Source of the DNA: Gorsachius magnificus
Lineage: Eukaryota; Chordata; Aves; Pelecaniformes; Ardeidae
Length of the DNA stretch: 64,000 bases
Direction: 5' to 3'
Assembly: GCA_034008185.1 (NCBI GenBank)
Contig: CM067082.1
Span: 5,998,984-6,062,983 of the forward strand
The notes beneath the pieces were generated by a model. That model did not search any database, was not told where the DNA came from, and worked only from the letters and a program-made list of their open reading frames with translations. Position 1 is the stretch's first letter. Every line of letters begins with the position of its first letter. This document shows, in pieces, positions 1-12,000 of the stretch. The translations under genes were made by a program, and so were the position numbers.

Positions 1-643
1 GGAACAAGCTCAAGCACCTCTCCTTCCTGGCAGACATGGGGGCTGTACGGCCTCTGTGGCATCCCCATCTTCCTTCCTTCATCTGATGGTTAATCCGGCC
101 ATGACCTCTCTTGCTCCTGTATCTCTGGTATCTCTTGTTTGAGATAACAGTAATCTTCAGGCTTTGTCTTGCTCAAAAAAGCAAAGGGTGGTGTCATGGA
201 GGTACACTAAAACTAACCCAGAGGACAAGCTTAAACAACTTTATTTCATGAAACAGCCAAAATCACCACAAAAACCGATGAGAAACAGAGCTAAGCTGAA
301 ATCAGTCAACCCTCCAATAACAATTAATTATAAACAGGTGCCAGTCGGCGTATTGTTACTACATGTTTATACACACAAGAATGATGGTCCAAAGTGCGCA
401 CACACATGCTCACTCAGAAGGGGGGAATCTCATTCCCTCTCATGGGTACCCAAAAGATATAATCGCTCACCCAGGGGCAGGGGCGAGGTCTCAAGGATAT
501 ATCCAGAAGAAATCACTCACCCAACACAGGTGAGGATGCTCAATCCCAGGAAGTTTCTGCAGGTGGTATCTCAGCCCAAGGGGAGAGGCTTCGAACACAG
601 GACCTCTGCTCTGAGAACACCACTCATTCTCCAGTGGTGCCCC

Positions 644-650
644 ATTTATA
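644..650 (-). promoter_or_regulatory. LTR TATA box
   Basis: TATAAAT on the minus strand, preceded by GGG and followed by GGGG. It is placed as the U3 core promoter of the surrounding LTR; the matching AATAAA is the complement of 240-245. Confidence 0.5.
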
Positions 651-796
651 CCCTGGGTCGGATCTGAGCCGCGGTCACAACTGGTCATGATTCAGAAGCT
701 TCTCCAAACAGGTGCCTCACTGGCTGCGGACCCTGTCTGTTGGCTGAGGGGTCCCAACTCTCCTGTCCCCATACCGAGGGGTCCCACCTCTTCCCC

Positions 797-806
797 CCCC
801 CCCCCT
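797..806. repeat. Poly-C run
   Basis: Homopolymeric C run inside the U3-like part of the first LTR. Such runs are unstable and hard to sequence, so its length may be wrong in the assembly. Confidence 0.6.
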
Positions 807-1579
807 ACTGTACAGACCTGGGGGCACGGCAAAGCGCAAAAGGTGGGAAGATGAGGCCCAAAAAACCAGTGATCAGGATGCCAAAAGTCCCAATCTCCTG
901 GAGGAGGCGGGGAGTGTGCCTGTCACGGAGTGGCTGGGTGCATTATGCTTGTTTTCCCTCCATCTTCCTGAATGAAAAAAGTGCTTAACTTCTAATTTCC
1001 CTCTTTATCAAGGGAAATACACTGAACTGTGCTAACGCAACACCACTGACCTACTTTTACACAGCTTTCTTTGCTTTCTCCCTGCTTTCTCACCACAGGG
1101 TGTTTCTTCTTCTTATCACCTTTTGCATTGCATTGTTTACTCTGCATCTCCAGAGCTTCTCCTTCCACCAATTCCCTCTCTTTTTTTTTTACCCAGTTCC
1201 ACTTTCTGTTATTTCCTCTTCTTGCTTATCCTTCCCATGCATTTCCCTGATGTCTTACCATGTCGATCTGCCTGTCTGTGCTGTAGCAAAGAGCCAGGCC
1301 AAAAGGCAGCTTCATTGGAAGGATTTATGGGGAAACTCTGTAGAGATAGTAGTCCCATCAGTGCTATCAGGAGTCCATTAAATAGTAGTAAGGATGATAG
1401 AGTCTGCATGAAAGATCATTAAACTGGAAACGTGTTTTTCTTATTTTGGATGAAGCACAGGAGCATGCCCATTTCCTTGTTCAGTTCCGTGCTCCCATCT
1501 GTCTAACTCCACAGAATTAAATGATTGGATGTTAGGCATGAATTACATTTATAAAAGCAACAAAGTGTAAGACTAGAAA

Positions 1580-2090
1580 GGATGGGAAAAGGTCACCCTT
1601 CCATGCTGCAGCAGGATTAAATAAATCTTGGCCACCGCTAGCAGAAGTTTGTGTAACATCTTAGAAGCTTCTTAGCTGGTAATCCACCGCCTTCTGAGGC
1701 AATCTGTGTAAGAGCTCCACCATCCTTCCTGTTAGAAGGTTTGTTGTCTGTTTCCCTTTCCTGTTAGGTAACATAAGTCTCCATGTGAAAGCCAAGATAC
1801 TTCCTTTTTTTTTCTCCCCCTCCATGAACACAGAGAACAATGGATCAGAATTCTCTTTATATTGACCTTTTAGACACTTGAAGGTGATTAATGCACATCC
1901 ACATACTCACAGACCTAATAATTTCATTCTTTCTTCATCATCCTTGTTTTCCAGCACCTGTATCACTCCTGTTGCTCTGTTCTGGGCTCCTATAAATTTG
2001 TCAACCTCTTCACTACCAAGCAGTGCAGAGCAGCAGACACAGCGCTCTTCCTCGAGTCTCCTCCCTGCCAGGTTTAGTGAATAATTCCCT
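1580..2090 (-). mobile_element. Ancient, highly diverged CR1 LINE remnant
   Basis: In minus orientation the block keeps the order of landmarks seen in old CR1 3' regions: a stretch about failing to reach significance in short 'gaggcaatctgtgtaagagc' style, then 'ctgttgctctgttctgggctcc', then 'gtcaacctcttc', and finally 'gcagtgcagagcagcag'. These correspond to the region of the CR1 reverse-transcriptase C-terminus. The copy is heavily mutated and has no open frame. It is much older than the CR1 tails elsewhere in the window that still end in clean ATTCTATG repeats. Family recognition is from memory of CR1 consensus landmarks. Confidence 0.55.
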
Positions 2091-2099
2091 TTGGGATCT

Positions 2100-5000
2100 T
2101 AAGTAAATGATGGTGTTTAAGAAGCCCCTGAGTGCCAGGCACCTTGTTTGCAGCAGTGTCACAGGGTTTGCCTACAGAATACAGTCACTGTAAAATCTGT
2201 TTCTGGATACAATGATCTGGCTTCTCCACACCAGTTCCCTGTGGGGACTCTCCAGGCTTGCATTAAGTGCTAGTGCCTTATTTCACTTCAAGAGCGAAAC
2301 TGTGAATAAAGATGAAATTCAGCTCAGATTAAGTCCTGCCTTTTTGTGCGCCCACACAGGCATCTGCCTGTCAGCAGGGTGTCTTAATTGAGCCACTCTA
2401 GAGGTATGGTGAGGTTCAAGCACCTAAGGAAAGCCATCTGGTACTGTTGGAGCTGCCTGGGGAAACCCACCTCACTTCTGGATGCCAGTCCCAGAAGGTA
2501 TGGGGTTTCCTTAGACTTGGTGTCATGTTTCCCAGCCCAACCTGGAAGCCTGCTAAGAAATCTCAGCCATATGAGCCACCTGACTGTGCAAAACTGAGCT
2601 GCGCCCTGGTGTCCACTACAGGGTGAGCTGAATCACTTGCCAGGAGCCACTGACTGTGCTGACTAAGGAGCTGCATGGGCCTGAGGAAGTCTTTCTGCCA
2701 GTCTGTGAGTTAGGTCTCTAAGGTTGCATTTAGCTGGTGGAGACATGGCACATGACCCCCCCTGAAGTCTGTCTGCATTTGAGATGCCCTTGATTACCTT
2801 GTAGTTTACAGATTACAGAGACATCACCTAAGTGGTACACATGTATGCAACCCCATGGGCAATGGGTAGTTCCCCTCTTTGCTGCTCTCTCTCTGCTCTG
2901 TCTCCACAGATTACCTAGGACTCAGCTCTGTTGTCCACGTATGGATGTTAAGCACAATTTGAGCTGCCTCTGGATGTTCTTCTCTCCAGGAATATGCGCA
3001 TGCTTTTTGTTTGTGCACAAGGAAATGTTCTCCTTCCAAGAAATGCATCTGTTCCAGAGGATTGTTTATGATGCTGAGGCTGTATTCATTCCCTTGGCAC
3101 CACTGACTTGGTAAACAGGTAGATCTTAAGGAAGCAGCACTGGTACTTTAATCACCATTACATTAACTCAGAACTGCAATAAACTGGCAAATTAGACTAC
3201 AAATTTTAAAAGAAAAAATTAAAATCATTAAAATTTAAACTAAATTAAAAATTCACAGTCTACCCAGAGGAGGTTGCTGAAAGTCGTGGAACCACAGTTC
3301 TGCAATGTGAGAAGCTGGAGAAGTTCCAACTTCCACAGTGATGGTAGAGCATAGGTGTGGGAAATACCAATGATTTGTGCTTCCCCTTACTAACTAGATA
3401 AGTTGTCCTGTCTTCAGCTGGATGGAAGCAATCTGGTTTTGGCAAATCAGTGCTGGATGTTTCTTATCACTTTCCTTTCCTTGAGGTGCTTATGCATCAA
3501 CTGTTTCATTATTCAGCCTATTTTCTTTCCAAGTATCAAAGTTAGGCTGACTCATCTGGAATTCACCTTTCTTTTCACGACAGTACTGTTTGCCCTTCTT
3601 TTCTCTTCTGGTACTTTTCCTCCACAAGATTTTAAAGATAACCTCTTATCATGCAACAATTGCTTTTGGTAGTTCCTGATGTACCCTACAGCATATTTCA
3701 TCAGTCCTCACTGGCTTTGCAGACACCTAACTTATCCAAATATTATTTAACTTATGCTGACCTGCTCTTCTCCCTATGCACCATTAATTTCAATTAAGTT
3801 GATAATCTGGTCATAGTTAATTTATTTTTTTTTTTTTCCTTTTCTCCATCAGGTTGAAGTAAAAAGGCACTGCACCAAGCAAGAAAGATAAAGCCATCAC
3901 ACAGAAAAAGCACTTCAGGTACATATCTTAGGAGTTACATAGCAACAGCTGGCCATGAATTACAGGGAGAAATTATCCACAGTCTAGATGGCTCCATTCA
4001 GCTAGAAAGTGATACAGTTCTGAAGCTAAAAATGACATAAAAATCAAAGGGGTGCTAAAATTTTAACAGTGCTTGAAAGGAAGGGAAGAGTTTGGTTAAG
4101 TGAGGCTAATGGGAGTTAGTGAAAGACGGAGAGTCTGCCCATCTGACAGAAAGTCAGAGAGACAAAGATGTGGTGACAGAGTGCGATCACCCTACGAGAC
4201 TCCGGATAGAATTCCTCATTAAGATATTTAAAGAACAATTCAGTTGTTTCAGAAAGAAACATGGGTATCACCTAGGAAAGTAGTGCTTGAGGCTGGGATG
4301 TCTATCTATATCTTTGGTAACCCTGTTACTTAGACTGTGAACTTCTTGGGGCAGAGGCTCTCTGTGTATAAACACAAAATGACAGCAGGTATGGCCCTGA
4401 ATAAGCTTTTAAATATTTTCATAATCAAGTAACACACAGCAGGTTTCAGGAAGACAGATTGCCTCTTTTTGAGATCGGTTTGTTATATGAATTTGTTATA
4501 CCATCCCCTTGTCCTGTAAGTCCTCAGCCTTTGCAATAGCCTCTTATCTTAAGTCTTAAAGAGATTATAAACTCTTCAGTGCAAGGGAGACTTTTATTAC
4601 ACACATATAAACCAGCGAACATTATACCGGAGCCAAGCATTTCATTAATGTAAACAGCAACAATAATAATAATTAAATGATTAAGGGGCATACAATGGAA
4701 AGTAACTCAGAGTAACAAAAAGAGAAAAAAAGAATCTGATTATCAGCACAAACTCCTTACAAAGACAGTGATCAGGATGTGGCACCATCTCCCAGGAAAA
4801 GCATTGAAACATCTATAATGTGTGTCCTTTATGATCAGATTGGATAATCTGTGTGGAACAATCCATCCTGTATTAGTTCAGTGGTAATGGACAGTGATTT
4901 TCGTCTGTAATTTCAATTTCAAAGATGGATGGAGTGTATTTCTTTGTACAGAAAGTGCAGAAGTTTGGGAAGGGAGTTTTATACATCTCCTGAGACAGCA

Positions 5001-6430
5001 GGGATTTGGTTGGAACCAGAAGAGTAGAGGGCAGGGGCAGGAGGGAAAAAATTATGGTAATGCCAAGAGCTCTTTCTACTTGACCACAGCTGGATCTACT
5101 GTTGGTCTACTCACACTACCTGGAAACCTATACAGAAACCTCCTGCAAATGTTCTGATAACAGCATCAAGTTGGTCAGGGATCAGACCTTGGGCTTTTTG
5201 TCTAAAAAAATGCAAAACCCAACAAGTAATGAGAAATGAATGCAGGGGCTCAGGCTGAAGGAAACAGAGGAGACAGAAAAAGAAGTAGACTGGCCAAGAA
5301 CATAAATCGCATGAGTAAAGATAGGCAAAAACAATTTAAGCTATAGTCAGGCAAAGAAGAAGAGAGGAGAGAAACACAATCACATCAAGGCAAAGCTCCA
5401 GAAGCATAAAGCAGCCCTGCTTCAGATGATGAGACAGTTAGGAAGAGAATAGCTGCAATATGCATTTTTCAGGTCTTTTGAGATGCATACAGAGAAACTG
5501 TCCCCTAATTACCTGGAGGTCAATCCAGCCCTTCTAGTGGGATGAAAGGATACTGATGAAGAAGATGGATGTCTGGTTGTCAGGACCACAATACAATTAA
5601 AAAGAATAAATGCACTTTTTGCTTGCAGAACATGGAGAAGCTTGTCTGTGCCTGTTAATGAACAGCTACAGTTTGAGATTTGACCAAAGATCAGACAGAC
5701 GTAGCTGTAGCTATATCTTGCAGATGTCCAGCTAGTCCAATCCTCCACATACGATTAGGGAAATGGCTCCAGCAGATAACTGCCATTGCAGAAGATATGC
5801 TTAAGACAGTACTAAGAAAGAACAAAGTATCTGGAGGTCAAAATATGGGGCATGTTATAAATCTTCAAGCACCCTCACAGCTAAAGTCTCTGTGTGATTT
5901 AACTGTTGTCTGCAAAGTCAGCAATAATGAATTTGGAGGGTTATCATTTTTTGTGTCAGCTTGTACAGCCACGTAACTTCTGTATGTGCATGAAGTCTGA
6001 AAGAGGATGGGTGCTTGCGAGTACTCTTGGTGTGAACACTGATAGAGTAACTTAAATGCTTGGATGAGGGTTTAGCTTCACTCCAGTGTGCTCTGGCTGG
6101 CCACCAAACAGCACTGTGGGCAGCTTAAAACTGGTAGATTGCAGAAAACAGGAAAAAAGGTGGAATGAGTGAGCTTATGTTTGTGCTTGTTAGTAGTTTT
6201 AGTTAATGAGAACATAGGTGCTCTTCTAATTACTTAGCTTGAGAATGATATCTTAATATTAGCATTAAAAATAATTAGCATCAGCTAAGATTTTCAAAAG
6301 GCAACACAGTAACATGGCAAACAGAAGAAGGGCCAATTTTTACAGCCTTTTGCTTTATTAAAACACAGAATGAGATGTGGTCCAGTGAGTCCACTGAAGA
6401 AGAAACTGTCATATCTAGTTAGCAGTGTCA
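2100..6430. other. Non-coding stretch, no gene seen
   Basis: Short open frames only, none with splice-site context or a recognisable domain. Contains a T-run near 3826-3838 and AT-rich sequence around 4600-4700. The part at 3400-3835 vaguely resembles a dispersed old amniote repeat, but I cannot name the family. Confidence 0.5.
3400..3835. repeat. Possible ancient interspersed repeat, family unknown
   Basis: Pyrimidine-rich sequence with phrases such as 'catatttcatcagtcct' followed by 'cagacacctaacttatcc' that resemble an old dispersed amniote repeat. Divergence is high and I cannot assign a family or orientation. The 89-codon frame at 3403-3672 has no domain and is probably incidental. Confidence 0.25.
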
Positions 6431-6439
6431 CTCCTCACT

Positions 6440-6504
6440 GCAGGGGGGTTGGACTAGATGACCTCTAGGGGTCCCTTCCAACCCAAAACATTCTATGATT
6501 CTAT
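6440..6504 (+). mobile_element. CR1 LINE 3' tail fragment
   Basis: About 65 bp with the classical CR1 3' end on the plus strand: GGTTGGACTAGATGACCTC, then GGTCCCTTCCAACCC, ending in ATTCTATGATTCTAT. This is a 5'-truncated copy carrying only the 3' untranslated end. Confidence 0.85.
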
Positions 6505-7064
6505 CTAAAATGAGACATCACTGTACCAGTTGTAAGTAGCACTGTAGTAGTATGAGAGTCCAGGGACATCAGCCCATCTCCTGAGTATATCACAGAAACT
6601 GTACCAGGCATCAGAGAGCCCTCCAGGCATTAAGACTGCAAATGACAGCGTTCTTTGAGGGCAAAGAGGAAGCTCTCCAGAGCTATGTTACCAAACTGCA
6701 ACATAAGACAGAAAGAAGTCACAACACAACAGAGGAAAAAACAGAGTGACATTGTGTCAGAAAGCTCTTGGCTTTTCAGGGTCTCAGCCAGTCCTTATGA
6801 GAGGGAAACAGTAAGGTTATGCCCCACACCAAAGGATGAGTGAGGGCATCCAGGGATTTATGAGGCTGGTGACTTTCCTTCTGTATTCTGCACGTGTCCA
6901 CACAGGAACATATTACAAAACTAATATTAGCACTGCCATATCTGGAAAGCACGCAAAGAAATGTTGTATGGAAGGATTTCTGTGGCCAAACTGCAGATCA
7001 GCCTGACCAGTGACCCGGAGCTCTGAGCTGTGCCATGACTCAGATAGTGCAGGGACGGGGACAC

Positions 7065-7164
7065 AGCCCTGAGCAACTTGCTCCAGCTGACCCTGCTTGG
7101 AGCAGGGAGGTTGGATGAGATGGTTTTTAGAGGTCCTGTTCAATGTCAGCGATTCTGTGATTCT
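7065..7164 (+). mobile_element. Diverged CR1 LINE 3' tail fragment
   Basis: Contains CAACTTGCTCCAGCTGACCC, GCTTGGAGCAGGGAGGTTGG, a decayed version of the GGTCC..TTCAA motif, and a terminal GATTCTGTGATTCTG. It is a plus-strand CR1 3' end, more mutated than the copy at 6440. The similarity may extend upstream to about 6990. Confidence 0.75.
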
Positions 7165-7169
7165 GGGTA

Positions 7170-8596
7170 TTTTCATCTCTAAATTCCACGGATGCTTCCA
7201 AATCACCGGCTTGGTTTCATTTGTTTGTTTGTGTGGTTTTATCTGACATGGGGAACCTCTCCTCGGAATTTTTTTTTTTTAATTTTGACTTTTCTTTGAT
7301 ATGAACTGAAGACAGATACAAGGAACTTAACAGGTTGAGGAAAACAAAGTTAATTTTTTTTTTTTTTTATATCTTCAATGCATATGTACTTAGTGAACCA
7401 AAGTATGCGATGTTTAATTAACCTTTCAGTTCAGTGAGAGTTTTCTTGGTCAAAGATTCTGGGGGCTATTCTTCTGTGTAAGGCTTCCAAATTTGTGAAT
7501 ACAATTGAAATCAACTGCTAAAAAAATCACAGCGTCTGCTTCATGGTAGCCTGCACTCACACAAAGACAGGAGTACTATAGTGAGAAAGAAACGGAGAGA
7601 AGGAGTTAGTCAAGAAGGTTATGCTGTTAAGTTCTCTTTTATTTGGTTTGAAAAACACTGAAAGGTATTTACTGATACACAAAAAGGCAGGACAAACCAC
7701 AGAACTGTATTGCAATGTGAAGCAGGGCTGTTACAGAAGAAGCTGAAATCAGTGCTAAAAGAAATAGAAAGCATGGCAGTGTAAAATAATATTCTGGCAA
7801 AGTCTGAACGCTCCCAATCTCATGGTTAGTCCAGGATGCTAAACATGATCTTTAGCAGTGATTAAAGACTACAGATAGAGACTGGGGAAGCCGGGAGATT
7901 TTAAAATCCTCATGCTGATCCAATGACTGAGAGCTACTCACTAAAGCATTAGGCTCAAGTAGCAAGAGAGCAGCCAAGGAGCAGCTACTGGTAGTGTGAA
8001 CCCAGGGATGGTTTGGTGCAGCAGCTGGACTGATGCATGAAGTGGGAGTCATCAGGGCTTATGGGATGGTTGGGACATGCCTGTGGCAATGTCCCAAGAA
8101 GTGTCTCTTTCTAGAGCTGTCTGAGAGGGGGTTTGGATTCAAGTCTTGACAAACATATAGCAGGGAGTCTTCGCAGCCCAGTAACAATGATTTCTGCTAC
8201 TACAAGTTAAAGGCCACAGGCTTTGCATTGACCCTACAGTTGAGGCTTAGTCAGTCCAGACTAATGACTTGTCTTGGCTTGCCTATGCTGAGCTGGCTTT
8301 AACTTTTTTTATTTTTTTAAGGATAGCAATTGTCTAACAGTGAGGTAACTATGGTCTATGTCTGGTTTAAATCAGCTTTAGTTTATAGTGATAACAAAGA
8401 GTTGCAGTGTAGGTTGAACAGTCTGTGACTTCAAAATAAAATGTGGTGTGGAAGAGTACAGACATGGGATGATACCAGAGGTCCCAGACTGTAAAGACAA
8501 ATTGTAAAGATCATTCAATGGTCACTGCAGAAGTACAGCCCTAGGTTGCTCAGGTAAAACTAGTTTTGGCGATAACAGGAACAGAAAACCAGAATA
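7170..8596. other. Non-coding stretch, no gene seen
   Basis: AT-rich sequence with two long T runs (7269-7280 and about 7353-7368). The open frame at 7852-8052 on the minus strand has no recognisable domain and no splice context. Confidence 0.5.
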
Positions 8597-8705
8597 ATCA
8601 TAGAATCATAGAATCGTTTAGGTTGGAAAAGACCTTTAAGATCATCAAGTCCAACTGTTAACCTAACACTGCTGTCCCACCACTAAACCATGTCCCTAAG
8701 CATAA
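8597..8705 (-). mobile_element. CR1 LINE 3' tail fragment
   Basis: Starts with ATCATAGAATCATAGAATCG (the inverted CR1 terminal repeat), followed by GTTGGAAAAGACCTTTAAGA, TCATCAAGTCCAAC and CACCACTAAACCATGTCCCT. It is a young-looking minus-strand CR1 of the subfamily that reads 'cttaaaggtcttttccaac' in sense. The same subfamily recurs at 26861 and 59261. Confidence 0.9.
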
Positions 8706-9009
8706 GCATAAGAAAAAACCTGTTAAGAAAACATATAAAAATAAATCCCAGCAGACCCAAAACTGAGGAAGAGCAAAGCGTCATCATCAACAACACATAC
8801 CTCCCGGAAGAAAGGATGAAGAAAGCCCCTCCGCAAATATCAATCCCCCTTGTGGCAGACATCTCAGGATACTGACAACATATCACAACCCACCTCTCAA
8901 GTCTTCCTGAGTAAGGCTGAAATGGTCAACCACAGGAGCCAGGCAGGCACTGGAAGAAGCACAGAGCACAGTACTGAAAAAAAAAGGTTAGATATAGAAA
9001 AGTTCGTGG

Positions 9010-9039
9010 TTTTGTTTTGTTTTGTTTTGTTTTGTTTTT
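9010..9039. repeat. (TTTTG)n microsatellite
   Basis: About six tandem TTTTG units, reading CAAAA on the other strand. Short and uninterrupted. Confidence 0.85.
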
Positions 9040-9044
9040 CTTGA

Positions 9045-12000
9045 ATAACAATTTTAACAGCATTCTTGAGACTTTTCTGTATTAATTTGGGCATGCATAA
9101 TTTTATGACTGGAGTAATAATTTGGACGATTAGATTATGAAAACTTTAACTGGACTAACAACAGCTTCATATAGCTCCATATCTATGTGGGGCATGCTCC
9201 ATTCTTGCCCATAGTAAGATTTTGAGTGTGACATCTTAGAAGTCCATCATAAATCTGTACGAAGCACCAATTAGCATTCTGGTTCTTGGCTTTTTCAATT
9301 CACTGGGCTTCACGTATGAGACTTGTGAGATAAGTAGCAGTCTGGAGAGAGACTGTATGGGAGATTAAATCCGATCTGTCTGTTCTGGAAAATGGGGATA
9401 TATTGCATGCAGTCTTAGCCAGCAAAAATTTACTGGTGGAGACATACTGTTGATATTTCTGGCTACCTTCTTGTCTGGCTTGTTATCTACCATAAAAGTG
9501 TGAACATTAGCAAAGGAGAATGCACTTGGCTGCACTTTTCTTCTTCAGATCTGCTTTCAAGCTTCCCAACTTCTGGCTGCAGCAGCATTTAGACAGGAGC
9601 AAAAATTTAACAGTGGAACAGAATTAGCCCCCCCTTTCTTGTGCAAGCAGTTAGTGAAGACAAACCCCACACAAACAACTGTCCCTGACTTGCATATATC
9701 ACAAATGTTAACGTAATTACTGTATATAGGTGTAAGATGCCACCTCACTGTCCTTTCCACAGACAGTAACTAATTTGTAATTTAGCAAGTTGTGTGCAAT
9801 AGACGCAGCTGAAATTGTTTCTCATTTTCATGAGAATAGAGGACTTTGATCGGATTTGTCACTGGTGTCTACAATGGTGCAAATGGAAGGCAGAAAACAG
9901 CACAGGTCTGCTCTGATGAGCCTCTGCCTACATAAGGGATGTTGTTCAAAGGCAGTGAGGTCTGAAGGTGCCTCTGAAAATTATGCATGATTTTCTTTAT
10001 TATGTGAAAGCAGCCCATAAGCTGATTACCCCCATCTCCATTGTATTTCAGTCTTCAGTGTAATTTGCCTTTTGCTATTCCTTTATTCCTCACATACACT
10101 TTAGAACAAGATTGTGTATATTTTTTCTTTTGAAAAACTTAAATCTTCTTTTTTACTTTTTAACTTCTCTTGCAAAAATCCTTTTTTTCCCCTCACATAA
10201 TCTTTGGAGAGCCATACCCACTTGTGTCTGAGGCAATTTCTGAATATCTTGTTTTCAAAGGCAGATGAAAAGACGGGACAGAACATTGGCATGAGAGCCT
10301 TAAGCGTGGCTGGATTATTGGTGCTCTGCGTGTGTGCATACAAGAGCGTGCGAGGGAGAGAGTGTGTATTTATCATGCAGGGGAAGTGGTCTACTTCTGA
10401 TATTTTTGAAACAGCTGAGAGGTGTCAGGTAAATCCTTCAGTAACCCTACGCACTACCTCCGAGATGTTGACTGCTGTCTTCACGATACTTTTCAGATCT
10501 TTTTAAGTCTACATTTTAAAAAAGATTCATGTTAACATACACAAGCTGGGTTCCCAAAAGGCCTTGGTATATTGACATATATTGATTTTTGTTTGACTCC
10601 CAATCCAGAAAGCCCACTCCAAACTCTGATTTAGGAGGATTTTAAACATTAATACATAGCATTGACTTACGTACTTCACCCCATGAGCTGCTCTCTTTAG
10701 AAAGAAAAATTGATTAAAATAACTACTTAGACATTTCCATCTTTCTTTTTGGTGAAAACTCCCAGCCCCAGCAATGCCCTGCCAAACAGTAAGCACATAT
10801 CTCTATTCTGTTCATTTCAGTGCAACTCGGTGGACTTCAGACAAACAACAGCAAAACACATCAGGGATAAAAAAGGACAGAATTTCAAATGAAAATATAA
10901 ATCAATAGCCCATTTTCACAGGGGTTGAAGGACTTGTCCTATGGACTGTGTTATCTGTGGAAAGGATCCTGGCACAGTAAATGGAAAGTCCTATAGCAGA
11001 GAGCGTACTCTGTCTTTTAAACAACCAGTTCCCCTAATGCTGTGCTTAATTCAAATCATCATGTTAACAGCCAAACGCAGTATATTTTTTTTTCTGGAAA
11101 AGTCATATTTCCTGGTTTTATTGCTTTTTTAAAGTGACACTGGGACTGCTGAATCTTTCCAGCCATTAACCATCACTGCCTGGAAGGATCTATCCTGCTT
11201 AGGAAAGTTAAGACCTGCCTTATAGTGTGGAGAGTCATTCTGGTCCTTCAGGGAGGACGAAGCCCTGGGAGCCTTCAGGAGCATCAACTCCTCATTAGAG
11301 GTAGGGCTGGCCCAGAATTGTGTTTCCCAAGGCTAACATGAGCCAGTCAGGTCAATCAGGATAAAAAAAATCAAAGCAAAATACTTCGGTGGCAAGAAAG
11401 AAGCAGAGCCCAAAGGGTTAGAAACACACAGTCCATAATAGCCAGGGAGCTGGAAGGCAGCACCAGGTGGGCTGCCCAAATGGCTGTAATTAACCTCCTG
11501 TTGTGGCTGGAATAGATCACTTACCCTCTGCTGCCTCCATATCTTCCCTGGGTCCCTGCATTATGTATATAGGTTGTAAATATTTGAGGGGCTGTTGTTA
11601 CATGGTATTCAGACTGTGCCAGAACAATGGGGCCCAGGAGCTTTTGGAAAGTTCTGGTGGCCAGCTTGACCACAGGAATGCCCGGGGTTGCATGCACTGA
11701 TCCTGCATGAACCAGCAGCTGTACTGTCAGGTCCTGGAACTGTTCTTGCTCTTTGTGCTGGCGTGTGTGAACTGACTGAAGTTGGCCTTAGGAACTGGTA
11801 CTTCCATGAATTTTTCATTCCCGTTTTATCCTATACGATGTCCAAGAACAGCAGTATCATCAGTCTGGATTTTCCCATATTGACATGCAGACAGGGGGAA
11901 CATGCAGTTAAGCAAGTTCCTATTCAGAGGCATAATTTGAGGAATGTTTAGTCTCCTGTCCCCACTGTCGCACATTATTTGGATGGATGTGGTTTATTGT

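Larger units (their letters stand above)
190..950 (-). mobile_element. Solo LTR of an endogenous retrovirus (ends uncertain)
   Basis: Read on the minus strand, this segment has the layout of a retroviral LTR. A TATA box (TATAAAT, complement of 644-650) sits in a GC-rich promoter context. A poly(A) signal AATAAA (complement of 240-245) lies about 400 bp downstream, giving an unusually long interval between promoter and polyadenylation site. A candidate terminus TGTCATGG begins near 192. The high-coordinate end is not clear; a CA dinucleotide at 941-942 is one option, and I could not find matching 5-bp target duplications. No gag or pol frames flank it, so it looks like a solo LTR, although the first 190 bases could be flanking or internal element sequence. 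The 167-codon open frame across 164-667 is part of this repeat and not a gene. Confidence 0.6.

Noticed and set aside
580..640. B-box-like sequence (GTTCGAAGC on the minus strand) suggesting a tRNA or tRNA-derived SINE
   Set aside because: No consistent acceptor, D or anticodon stems can be folded around it, and it lies within an LTR; probably coincidence.
164..667. 167-codon plus-strand frame
   Set aside because: Runs antisense through an LTR containing a TATA box and poly(A) signal; no domain seen.
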